Shown here one piece after another: positions 43,341 to 53,773 of a stretch of 64,000 nt of DNA (its first letter is position 1; the number at the start of each line of letters is the position of its first letter). The notes beneath the pieces are model-generated. The model was not told the origin of the DNA. It saw nothing but the letters and a program-made list of their open reading frames with translations, and searched no databases. The position numbers and the translations under genes were made by a program. Source of the DNA: Daphnia carinata (taxonomy: Eukaryota > Arthropoda > Branchiopoda > Diplostraca > Daphniidae); assembly GCF_022539665.2 (NCBI RefSeq), contig NC_081334.1, forward strand, positions 8,340,424 through 8,404,423, in the 5' to 3' direction.

Positions 43341-43682
43341 ATCCAGCAGGAATAAAGATGGTAAAAACCCGGATTCGTTCCATGTTGTTCATTCTTGTTG
43401 CATGCTATATATTATATGTTATTGTTCGTTTTTCTTGTTCGTAATTTTCATTCATCAAACCTGAGTTTTTTTTTCTTTCTTAGTTTTGGAAGCAGTTGAA
43501 AGGCCCGCAAAGTAAAACAACAGAGTTATTCGACTTTTTCCATCAGCAACAACAGCAGCCTGAGCAACGGCCGCATAGCAGTGTGAAAAAAAAGTGAAAT
43601 CAGTTGCCATATTTCTTTATACTATTTGCCATACCTTGTGTTAACGTCGTAAGACTTTAAATTACCAAATTTATCTTTGCAG

Positions 43683-44580
43683 ATCTCGGACGCAGTGCAG
43701 TTGTTCGCCGATTATTCGAAGAGCATACGAAACTATTTATACGATGTCGATGGCAATATTCTGCTTGATGTTTACACTCAAACCTCTTCAGTTCCATTAG
43801 GTTACAACCACCCTGAATTATTAGATGTCAAGATAAAGAAAACATCAGAACGTAATTGAATTGATTATTTACCTGTCTGGGCAACATCAAAATTTTAATT
43901 TATATTTCTCAAAGATTCATAAACCGACCTGCCCTCGGTGTATTTCCTGGTGAAAATTATCCTCAGCGAGTCCAGAATTCTCTGTTACGTATTGCGCCCA
44001 AAGGCCATACAGAGGTAAGTTGTAGCTCCTTAATTGTTCCGACCTATTGCAAATAATAAAAAATATATTTAAAGGTAACGACGATGGCGTGTGGATCGTG
44101 CTCAAACGAAAATGCGTACAAGGCAATTTTCGTTTGGTATCGCCGGAAACAGAGGGGAGATAAGTCATATACCCCAGAGGAGAAGACGAGTTGCGTAATG
44201 AACCAATTGCCTGGTGTTTCTGACCTGACTCTTATGTCTTTCAAAGGTATTTAGAAACACGTTACAATGTTGAATCAATATTAAATTAAAGCCTTTGCTC
44301 TGTTACAAAAGGTGCTTTCCACGACAGAACGTTTGGTACGTTAATCACGACTCATACCAAGCCAGTCCATAAACTGGACATTCCTACAAAGGACTGGCCA
44401 ATTGGAACCTTCCCTCGCCACAAGGTTAGTTTTAAAATTTCAATTAGGCTCAAACTATTACCTGATCTCATATTTCTTGTGATTTTAGTATCCGTTGGAA
44501 GAATTTGTGAAAATGAGGAAGAAGATCATCGCTGTTTGGCGGAAGTTGAAGAGCTTTTTGATCGGTACAACAAATGTAAA
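43683..44580 (+). pseudogene. ABAT: 4-aminobutyrate aminotransferase (ABAT-like) fragment, N-terminal 60%
   Basis: ABAT is the mitochondrial, PLP-dependent GABA transaminase. Exons: 43683-43851 ([34 protein letters not shown]), 43915-44015 (INRPALGVFPGENY), 44075-44246 (MACGSCSNENAYKAIF, the PLP-phosphate loop), 44312-44424 (FHDRTFGTLITTHTKP, KDWPIGTFPRHK) and 44489-44573 (YPLEEFVK, then a one-base frame slip). Introns are 50-80 bases with GT-AG ends. It stops at about residue 310 of a normal length near 500, before the catalytic lysine, so it cannot be active. In the family the FHGRT motif is usual; here it is FHDRT. Confidence 0.9.
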
Positions 44581-44754
44581 TAATATGCTTTACCTGGATT
44601 TAGTTCGTCTGTTGCTACCGAAGTCAAATCGAAAAAGTTTTTTTTGAATTTTTTGTTTAATTATTTGTATTTTGTAAAAATAAATTATATTTAAATCAAT
44701 TACCAAAAATTTATGGTATTATTTTACTTTAAACAAATTTTCTTGCGTCCTTTG

Positions 44755-45035
44755 GCTGCCGCGATCCGGACATTCCGCGGATGTTCCAATACGTACGTTC
44801 ACTGAACGTACGGATTTGCCATCCTGCAGACGGCCAACTAAGGACGTCCGTAGTACTCCCAAATAAGGACGTTACCAGGACTTCCAATTAATTACGTCCG
44901 TAGGACGTCCTTCAGTGGACGTCCCTAAAACCGGACATTAGGACATTCTGGTGACGTACATCTGCCGTCAGAATGGGACGTCCCGATCGGCCAGCCAGGA
45001 CGTAGATGGGATGTCCCTGGGACGGACAAAGGCTA
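44755..45035. repeat. GGACGTCC-rich palindromic repeat cluster
   Basis: In 280 bases about a dozen GGACGTCC, GGACGT or ACGTCC motifs occur with irregular spacing, some as ACGTCCGTAGGACGTCC, making many short hairpins. GC-richer than its AT-rich surroundings. Confidence 0.7.
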
Positions 45036-45099
45036 GTAGGGTATGTATGTGCTATAATCTTTTTGTTTAAGGAAGGCAAGCCAGCATATGTCATCCAAT

Positions 45100-45580
45100 T
45101 TCAGGGGAAAAGCAGGACTCTGATAAAATGAAAACTCAACTTAAACGGAAGTTAGATAAGCTGGAGAAGAAGAAACTAAACAAACAAAGGAAAAATAACA
45201 GATGCCAAGGTAAACTTTGATTTCGACAAAAAAAATAGACCTTCAACTAATTTTACTTTTCTGTATTTTAACAGATAAAAGAATACTAAGCGCAATAGGT
45301 TAAAAAAAATGTGGAATTGATTGCGAGCTTGATAAACCAATTAGGAAAGAGAATAAAATCAACATCACAAACGAGAAAGAAGTTGGTTGAACGCATCAAA
45401 GAACAAGAAAAGAGAAAGGAACAACAACAGAAAAGAGATAAATCAACATTAAGAAAACGAAAAATGAAAGGAAAGCATAAACTGAATAAACTAGCGAAAA
45501 AAACAAAGTTATCGTATGAATTGCCGATATTGACATGGATGAGTTGCCTCGTGTTCCATTATTTACAAGCCGTGCCATGA
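45100..45580 (+). CDS. Lysine-rich coiled-coil fragment, two exon-like blocks
   Basis: Block 1 (about 45100-45209) encodes KMKTQLKRKLDKLEKKKL and ends at a GTAAAC donor. Block 2 (45311-45580) encodes a long charged helix (KKLVERIKEQEKRKEQQQ, LRKRKMKGKHKLNKLAKK). Composition is dominated by Lys, Gln and Glu, as in coiled-coil nuclear proteins. It lies inside the TIR element next to the right inverted repeat and could be another captured fragment or the element's own small protein. Not recognised. Confidence 0.3.
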
Positions 45581-45739
45581 TAGTTTTGTATAACAATACA
45601 CTGGCATGCCTTCCATGATCCGAGCGGAACTCATTATTTTCGCTCTTGCCACGTAGGTCTCTATTTATGGTTTTGCGGCATATATTTTTTTTATTAAAAA
45701 ATGTGCTTGTCTTAAATTATATATACATAATTTTTTTAT

Positions 45740-46267
45740 TATTTATCAGTGTATTAAGTAGTACTTAGGGGAAAGCATGCCCCTCGTCTCCGGGAATTCG
45801 CATGGAATAAGGATATCAGCCAGGGGGGAGGGCGATACTAGGACTGGAAACGCCACTAATGAAAGGTCAAGGGCAAAAAATCAAACACTGTGTAAAAATA
45901 AATATAACTTTTATACATGAGCTGTGTAAAGCAATAGATAATGCGTGTAATCATGCAAAAAAAATACAAATATGAATTCAAACAAAAAAGTTATGATGGA
46001 CTGATTACACGAGCAATTGATAACGTGGTTTGGAGTGCGGAAAACTACATAACCCGTCCGGTTCTTCCTTTATAACAGCGGGCTTTAGGGCTTTAGGGAT
46101 ATTTCTCAAGGAGAAATAGGACCATTACTATGGAGAAATAGGACCCTTATGAGGGAGAAATAGGACCCTTCAAAATATGATTGATGATTGGGTCCTAATT
46201 CTCCGGGTCCTATTTCTCCAGGTCCTTTTTTGGGGTCCTAAATCTCCGGGTCCTATTTCTCCGGCAA
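45740..46267. repeat. Right terminal inverted repeat
   Basis: Reverse complement of the left repeat. The outer part carries three GGAGAAATAGGACC motifs and then the opposite orientation (GGGTCCTATTTCTCC), ending CTCCGGCAA before the target copy TCTAG. Confidence 0.85.
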
Positions 46268-46335
46268 TCTAGCTTCATTCTCCACACTGTCTTCAATGTA
46301 AATAAAATCCTGAAAATCCATTTCGTCGAAGTCAT
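46268..46335 (-). pseudogene. Start of the PHD/Ulp1 gene, cut off by the TIR element
   Basis: On the minus strand ATG at 46335 begins MDDFDEMDFQDFIYIEDS and continues VENEAR to the insertion site. After the element and one target copy are removed, the next codons are IEPEKMGIKD at 41349 downward, in the same frame. The acidic composition matches the continuation (AEEAELLATEE). Confidence 0.65.
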
Positions 46336-46429
46336 CCATACCGAGAACATCAAAGAATAAAACGGGGACCAAAGAAAGATTAGTTTGGGTTGCAGAAATA
46401 ATCAATTAGTATTATCGGCAACCATCAGC

Positions 46430-47767
46430 AGCAGTAACATCAACAGGCGATGTTTTTATTGTTTTTTGGGTGGGAGATCCTTTTCGTTTTCTCGCATCAT
46501 TTTTACCTTTTCTAGTTTGGGTAATAGAGTGCCATTCACCCTCTCCTTGTGATCGTCTTGCATGGACTTCACCCCTTTCTTTATGTTGGCCCCATTGTCG
46601 GATACTATGCAGAACACTTTTCCTTTTATGTTGAACCTTTTTATTTCATTTTCAATGAAATTAGATATTGTATAACGTCAAACGTGTGGCTGCCGAAAAA
46701 AAATAAACGCAAGAAAACACTTTCCTTTGGCAAATAAAATTTTATTTTACTGCCAGTCATTCTTTTGCAGCATAGTGCTTCAGGTTTTCTTGTTAGGTTT
46801 GTTTCTCTAAGCAGGTGAGCTGCGATACCGATCCACGATCGGGCAACTTAAACCACATATCTGTAGTTAAACACACAAATTTGGCAACAGCTAAGGTAGT
46901 AGTAAGTTCTTCAATTTTCTGTTTGATTCGTTTTTTTTTAAATATTTAATTTCTTCCTTTATCAGTTATCTTAGTTTTTTTTATGACCCATGACATTGGC
47001 TCTTGGACTTAGACCGTTAATAAGGGCAATAAGAGAAGGGTCATCAACCATGTTGAGTGGAAGTGGTTTACTTTTTACAAAGTTCGTAATCAGAGCATCA
47101 ACTTTGCTCTGTTCCAATTTAGGAAGTTTGGATGGAGCCTTAGATGACGAGAAATTCAGCTTCGATTGACGAACAGCAACGCTTTTCTTCCTTGCAGCAA
47201 TAACCTTTGACGAAACAGCAAAAGCAGCTAGCATCTTTCCGGTCCTTCTTCTGTGTATTATGATCAGTAAAAAAGTCTGAGTGTTTCTGAGATAGTTAAA
47301 AGATGTAAAATATATTATTAGAAAACTTATGCCAAGACAAGTAAGTGGAACTTAGTATTTCATATCCTTGAAATGCCTTATAAAATTGGTTGTTGATCGA
47401 GTTTGGCCACTGCATGCCATTTTACACTTCTTACATGTGCCTATTATGTCACCATTAATATTCGGCTTTTGATTAAATCAGCTCAGTAAAAAAGTAAAGT
47501 AGGAAAAGCAGGGAAGGCCATACCAACAGTTGCCTTAAGCCACAGTAACATCTTCACGAGTCTTTCCAGAAGAAGAAACAGTAGCGTCATCTTTCTTCTT
47601 ATGTATAGAATTATGACTGTTCTCTTCATCATCACTTGATTCTGATGCATACGAATTCGAACTTTCTTGGGTGCTTCGTTCTTCCGGGCTAATGTTTTTA
47701 ACAACATCGAATCATACTTAGAGTCTTCCGACAACCCATCGTTTAGGGCTTTAGTATCAATAGTCAA
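46430..47767 (-). pseudogene. hAT-superfamily (ZBED-like) transposase remnant
   Basis: Order on the minus strand: 47767 onward, an acidic Ser-rich N-terminus (SYASESSDDEENSH); about 47455-47355, a BED zinc finger (GTCKKCKM...TTNFIRHFKD); 47234-46971, the linker with ITNFVKSKPLPLNMVDDPS and INGLSPRANVM, the typical block before the hAT RNase H-like core; about 46700-46440, IVSDNGANIKKGVKSMQ, the catalytic-core motif with Asp in SDNGAN. The C-terminal dimerisation part is absent. Short AG/GT gaps suggest introns between blocks, but frame breaks and stops occur. A cut-and-paste transposase originally; not active here. Confidence 0.7.
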
Positions 47768-48049
47768 TAGCTCAACTGAAAATAAACATGTGTATCTTAA
47801 ACTCGAGTATAACGTAAGTATTTATCAATTCAATGATACCTTTTAGGATAAAAACCACAGTAACGATGAAATCCGGAAAAGAAAAAACCGAAAACGTTGT
47901 GGCTAACCGGCTATGAGCCTATGAAAAACGTTGTCGACTAGCAGATAACGATCATCTTGGTAAAACAAAGACAAACGAGAGGAACAGAAAATATTTAGAC
48001 TAAAACACTTCTTGTCGTACAAAAAAATTACTTTTCGAAATTGTATTGG

Positions 48050-48199
48050 AAATGATATAATACGAATTTACAACGACTAAAGAATAAGGAATACGAATAG
48101 GAAAAATTTTTATTCGACGAATAACGAATAAATTTCCGATTTTTTGCGTTATTCTATTTGAAATTCTATTCGGAAGTTTTATTCGGTAGCACACTGGTT
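48050..48199. mobile_element. Truncated copy of the CAGTGTRCTGTCGAATAA MITE
   Basis: GAATAACGAATAA-type motifs followed by TTTTATTCGGTAGCACACTG at 48177-48196 match the right end of the MITE at 9611-9995. The left end is missing. Confidence 0.55.
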
Positions 48200-48582
48200 T
48201 TTAGTATTAGTACCCAGAGTAAGAGACACAACATCGATTGGAATATTTTGAACAAAATCGAAGTAAGAGAGTAACTCGAACACACAAAGCTGCTCAGAAA
48301 CCATTCGACAACGAGGATTTGGTTCCCGTTCATCACTGTGGCAAAATGTAGGAGATTTGTCTTTAATGTAGGGCAAGAGATTTCAAAAGAAGAGAAAATG
48401 AAATGTCATTCCTCATCCACCTAGAGAATGCTGCACCGAATTGCTTTTCCATCTCTAACTTCACCAAGAGTCATCCAAAATCTCCTCATTTCTTGAAAAT
48501 GATAGGAAGTACAACAATACTCTTGCTTTTGCCCCAAAGGAAGCACAAATCGGCGCTCGATTTGCTTGCTGCTTTGCTCGAT

Positions 48583-50786
48583 CGATCACTTAAACATTTT
48601 GCACAATATCTTTCCCAAAATCATTTGCGGAAGCAAGGGTCATCAACGGAAACGGATATCCCACTTATCGAAGAAGAAATCACGGTCGCAGCTGCTCGCT
48701 CAAAAACAACAGCAGCAGTCTCCGAGTGGATAACAGCTGAGTCGTTCCCTACAACCCTTACATTTCACTGAAATTCAACTCACACATTATTCTGGAGCTA
48801 TGCGCTTCCATAACCAGCATGAAGTATGTTTTCAAGTACATATACAAAGGATATGATTGCGCAAATAAACAGATAGGGGAGACCGGGGCTAATTGGGACA
48901 CGTTTCTTTTTTGTCGAATAACTCTCGACTAGTGAAAGATAAACATAACTTTTCTTTTCCATTAAATCCGCACTATCTTTATCTATACACAGTATTTTTT
49001 AAAGAAAAATATTTTCGTTTTTAGTGGTTAAAAAAAAATACTGAAATTTACTTAAAATCCGTTGACTCACTCAATGGCCGGGGTAACTTGGGACGGACAT
49101 GGGGTAACTCAGGACAGAGCTAATATTGGGCTACTGGTTGGTCCTACAATTTTGTAAAAAATGTTTTCAAGTTCGTTATCTTATTACCAACCAGACAGTA
49201 TATAGTTTGGCATGGTTTGCTAAATCAATCGGCGAGAATTTTGTAAAATTGCTGTAGACTAGAAAATTGACAAGATGAAATGATAAAAAATGAGATCAGC
49301 ATTAAAAACACTTTTAAATACTGAAATAGGAATGATGAAAATACAAAATATAAAATCGCAGCTGAGTTCTTATATTGTTTGGACAAAATTAACATAGTGA
49401 CAAGAAAGGAATTTACATATCCGGCTGCGGAATAGCTTTATCCCGTCCCATTTAACCCCAGAATTTGTTGTCCCAACCTGCCCCATGGGTGGTGTCTTTG
49501 AAAATGTGTTATTTTGAGCAAACAGCTTCAGAATTTTTTTTCTTTTTGAAACCAAAGAAATGTGTGAAAATGAACAGTGGATTTCACTATATTTTTTGCA
49601 AAATTATACAACAAATGACGTAGCCGTAAATTAATATTTTATTAGAGCCCAACATAATTTTCCGAACCCTTAAAAAATTTTTATGGCCGTATCTCAACAA
49701 CGGATGCCACCTCTACCACAAAAACTCATCCCCAAATGCACATGTAGTTAACAAACATGATGTGTAAATTTCATAATTTTATAATAAAGCGTTTCTGTAA
49801 AACTTAGTTTGTCCCAAGTAACCCGTGTCCCGAGTAGCCCCGGTCTCCCCTAAGCAAAGGATAAAATCAAGAAGATCAAGAACGTATTATGTTTGATGAA
49901 ATAGCAACCTTCTTGGACACCAGATTCGTCAGTGCCTCTGAAGCCATTTGCATGAATTTTAAGTATCCACTTTCTTACCGTTCACACGCTGTTATTGGAC
50001 TTGCTATTCATCTTCTTCAAGAACAATCGTGTTTTTTTCATCCGGGAATGGAAGAACAGACTGTCATCAATTCTGCCTCCCAGTTAACTACGTTGAAGGC
50101 TTGATTTAAATTAAATTCGGCTCATCCGCCAGCTAGATTACTTCTATCGCGAAATTCCTCATCATTTTCGATTCCATGAGAACGCAAGAACATGGAAAAA
50201 GAGAAAAAATACAATCAATGTTATTGGGCGAAATTATTCTGATTCCGTCAAACAAGTCGTAAGGCACAGTCTTCGTCTGTTTCTTATCCACGTCCCTAGT
50301 GCAACCAGCTTCGAATATTTGAGGGGGGTCGACGGGATTCTGCATCCGACATTCAAAAAGCTGCTATAGCAAGAAATCTGCTGGCTGGTGATAGCGTTTG
50401 GGAACGAGTAATGACGGAAGCAGTTGAATTTGAAATGCCCATTCAGTTAAGGCAATTCTTTGTAAACATTTACGTTCATTGCTCTCCAACCAACGCTTAT
50501 TTGCTGTTCAACAACAACCTGTAAAATCTCTTGGAAGACTTCACTTGACATGACCATGACGATGAAATTGCGTAAAACCTTGCGCTCAAAGGTATTCAAG
50601 ATACGTTAAGTCAGAGTGGTCACAATCTTGAAGAATTCAAATTGGCAGTCCCTGATTTTCAAATGATCAATCGGCTGATGGAAGATGAAGAAGATGAAGG
50701 CTCGAATGAAGAGCGTGCTCAGAATAGAAGTAGAGGAGAACTAATGGTTGCCAAGCTGAACACAGCAAACGATCTTTGATCGAATC
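48583..50786 (+). pseudogene. Helitron copy 2, upstream half (interrupted by a MITE)
   Basis: Matches copy 1 from GGTCATCAACGGAA onward. It encodes degenerate Rep/helicase protein pieces: QNHLRKQGSSTETDIPLIEE, AAVSEWITAESFPTTLTF, and after the MITE (48876-49850) FKYPLSYRSHAVIGLAIHL and LQEQSCFFHPGMEEQ (49889-50104). Frames are broken by many stops. The 5' tip is not identified. Frame 48403-48771 includes some upstream sequence of unknown origin. Confidence 0.75.
48876..49850. mobile_element. 975-bp TIR element (MITE) with TA target, inside Helitron copy 2
   Basis: The ends are GGGGAGACCGGGGCTA on the left and TAGCCCCGGTCTCCCC on the right, with pairing continuing over about 30 bases (TTGGGACACG / CGTGTCCC). 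TA flanks both sides (48874-48875 and 49851-49852). The Helitron reading continues on both sides. Only the left-type tip recurs at 10076. The ends occur widely in animal genomes, in my recollection, but I cannot name the family with confidence. Confidence 0.8.
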
Positions 50787-52523
50787 ATGGCATCAGTCAA
50801 TGATCACGGTCGTTCATCTGCAAATCAACAGTTCTTTTTGGATGGACCTGGTGGTACTGGAAAATCTTTTCTCTACAACACACTCATTAATGTGCTTGGA
50901 GGACAAAGAAAATCGGTGATTGCTGTTGATTCCATTGGAATCGCTTCGATTTTACTGAATAATGGTAGTACTTACCATTCTCGCTTCAAAATCTTTCCTA
51001 CAATTACGGAAATTACAACGTCAAAAAATAGAAGAGCACAATGTTGAAGCAAACAACATAAAGGAAGCGAGGCTCATCATCATTGACGAGTTCACTATAA
51101 TAACCGTTCCCGCATTAGATGCCATCGATAAAGTTTTTCAATAAGTTACGAAAAAGTCAGTCGCTTTTGGTGGTTAGGTGCTGTTGTTGGGAGGAGATTT
51201 TCGTCCGTGCCTTCCTGTGATTAAGCACAGAAAGAGGTTGAAAATTGTTAAATCACCATTAATGGTAATATGCAGAAGGGCTTGGATTGATGGGATGGCA
51301 TTTTAAAGCTTCGTTTGACTCGAAATATGCGAGCCACGGCCCACAGTCTCGAGTTCGCTAATTCGCTCATTCAACTTGGAAATTCAACTCCTTCAAAAAC
51401 GGCAAGTCTAAGACCGGATGCAATAGAGATACCATAAGACTTCCTTCTTGATGGTCATTCAGAAGAGTCACTGGTTAACCATGTTTTTGGATGATCTCGA
51501 ATCGCCAGTGACTTCGTGTCCAAAAAATGATGACTTCTTGAAGATCAACAATTACATCATCAGACAGATGGCAGGCCAGCGACGGAGGTATACCAGCATG
51601 AACTCGGTTGAATCGGAAGATCCAGAGGAAATAGCAAACTAGGCGACGGAGTTTCTTGACACCCTAAAGGTGCCAGAGTTATCACCGCACATTTCCGAAC
51701 TGAAAGTGGGAACCATCATCATCCTTCCTAAGAACATCGGCCCGCTTCTCGGGCTCTGCACGGAACACGCTTGATCATAAAAGTCTTAGGGACAACCTTA
51801 TTCATGCAACAATGGCAGCAGGGAAAAATAAATGCCACAATGTCTTTCTCCCGCGAATGAATATGTCACCGAATGACTGCGCTCTTCCCTTCAAGCTAAT
51901 CAGGAACCAATTTCCTGTACCTTTGGTTTTTGCAGTTGCCCATCAACAAGTCACAAGGACAGATGTTTGCCAAGGTTGGTATCCATCTTGCTGAACCAAT
52001 CTTCAGTTACGGACAATTATATGTAGTATTTTCCCGCATTACCTCTCGCCCAGGTGTAAAAGTCCTATTGGCGGTCGGACCAAACACCAAAGCAAGTGAA
52101 AATGCTGAAAGGCGAAAGGTTTTTACACAAAACATCGTGTTCGAAGAAGCTCTTTCTTAAAGTTATCATCAGACCACATTTAGCGTGATGATATAAAACG
52201 AGGAACTAACTTTCGCCTCGATCTGCGTACTTAAAGGGAACACGGGCATGGCCTAGTGGACAGCTCCCGACGGCGCTCAACCGTGAAAATGCTTCTTTAT
52301 TATTACATAAAGCGATGAAAATATTAAATAATTATTTATAACGTTAGCCCTCGAGACTGATTATCCCATTATACCCAGCACTTAACCGAAATGTATTGAT
52401 ACAAAGCTGAATTTAAAAAAATTTCACAAATGTCGCGCCAGTACCGTACGGCAGTTTGACAAACCGCAAAAAATGCACTAGCGCCACCTATCCTCCGGCC
52501 CTGGATGGGCCCAAATTTACTAG
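50787..52523 (+). pseudogene. Helitron copy 2, helicase half and 3' end
   Basis: The frame 50787-51047 has an intact Walker A (FFLDGPGGTGKSFLYNTL) and the motif IASILLNNGSTYHSRF of PIF1-type Helitron helicases. 50962-51144 has Walker B LIIIDEFTII. 51448-51642 includes KINNYIIRQMAGQRRRY. 51812-52160 holds the C-terminal motifs NKSQGQMFAKVGI and LYVVFSRITSRPGVKVL. The helicase unwinds DNA in rolling-circle transposition. Frameshifts separate these pieces. The 3' end is CTAG at 52520-52523, preceded by CCCTGGATGGGCCC and followed by T. Confidence 0.85.
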
Positions 52524-53770
52524 TTTGTCAATTAATACCAAAATTTTACCTTGTAGTGAAGCTAAACCTATGAAAGCGTCAGTTGTTGGTACTGAAATTG
52601 GTACAATCTTCCAAAGAATATGCCAAAAAAAAAAAATCTATTAAAGAACATCCATTAATTGTAATAAATATATTTTAATATTGAAACTTAATTGTCACAT
52701 TAGTTTACCGTGTGGTGATGCTGAACTTATGAAAGAATCATTAGTGGTGTCCGCTGCACTGAAATTCGCCCAATCTTGCTAAAAAATCTACAAAGAATAA
52801 ACACGATGCAAAGGACCATATAGAATGCTTGTAATATATAATCACTAAATCATTACTGCTGCATTGTTTACCATTTTTTGATGGTGCATTATGGATGGCA
52901 AACACCTGTTGATGCTCGCAGAACACTGTAGGAGAAACTACAATTAGCAATAATGCTGTTATCTAAAAACAGACAAAGATGAAATCAATAAATTAAACAT
53001 ACCCATCAACATGGGGAAAAGGCTTAAAAATAATATTAAATATACTCTTCTGGCCATAAAAAAGATTGTTTTTGCTCGGAAATAACTCCTTGATAGGTAC
53101 ACCATGAGGCTGTTTCAAAGCAGAGGCATTCTGTCCATTTGCAGCCAAATAATAGCAGTTCAAAATGAAGCAGCACCGTCGCTATTTGAACTGAAGTTTT
53201 TAATGACCTAGGTAATGTTTTGGAAGAGCTCGAAACACAATTTCCATTTCGTTGCAGGGTAAAAGTTCACAAACCACAAAAAAACTGTTTCTTACATTGT
53301 TTTTCGGTTCAAGCCAAAGCTAAATTCTAACTGCCTATGCCATCCCTTTAAGGTTTTTCCTGAACTACTGTGCTGCTCTCTATTGTGTTAATTAGAACTG
53401 AAAATGCTTAAAAAACCATCAAAAACTGACCAAGTCTTATGGACAAAATCGATGCAGTGAATTAACCATCCCCTCAAGGGATAGAGATGGAGACTTGACC
53501 CTTTTTTTTTACTTGATGACTGGGAATGTAAACGTCAAACGGACTCCCAATCCAGCGACAAATGAACTCTCGAACCAGATACACCTTAATTTTTTATTTC
53601 TTTCAACTATAGTATTGCCAAGTAAATAGGTATTTAATTAAGACTTTACAGATTGATGATTTTGCAGTGATTTATCGGTTTATGAAACTTGATATTTGTA
53701 TTATAGAAAAAAGTATTAATAAAACTATACTAGTTCAATGCCACTTGCAATTGTGTTATTTACTCTTTCG
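52524..53770. other. No supported gene
   Basis: AT-rich; only short frames. A pair of similar segments (GAAGCTAAACCTATGAAAGC near 52558 and GATGCTGAACTTATGAAAGA near 52715, each followed by a sequence ending in CCAA-TCTT) suggests an old duplication of about 155 bases. Confidence 0.35.
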
Positions 53771-53773
53771 CCA

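Larger units (their letters stand above)
41350..46267. mobile_element. 4.9-kb gene-capturing DNA transposon with long inverted repeats
   Basis: Terminal inverted repeats of about 530-560 bp (41350-41910 and 45740-46267) flank a cargo of host-gene fragments. The tips contain GCCGGAGAAATAGGACC on both sides. Target duplication TCTAG, 5 bp. Cargo in order: a small unknown plus-strand exon pair, AIFM1-like exons, ABAT-like exons, a GGACGTCC-rich repeat and a lysine-rich plus-strand block. No transposase is recognisable, so it would be mobilised in trans. A partial relative lies at 16490-17000. Superfamily not assigned: the 5-bp target is compatible with few known groups and the tips do not match Transib. 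Confidence 0.85.

Noticed and set aside
41998-44580. Functional AIFM1 or ABAT host gene
   Set aside because: Frame slips, in-frame stops, missing halves of both proteins and location inside a TIR element all argue for captured pseudogene fragments.
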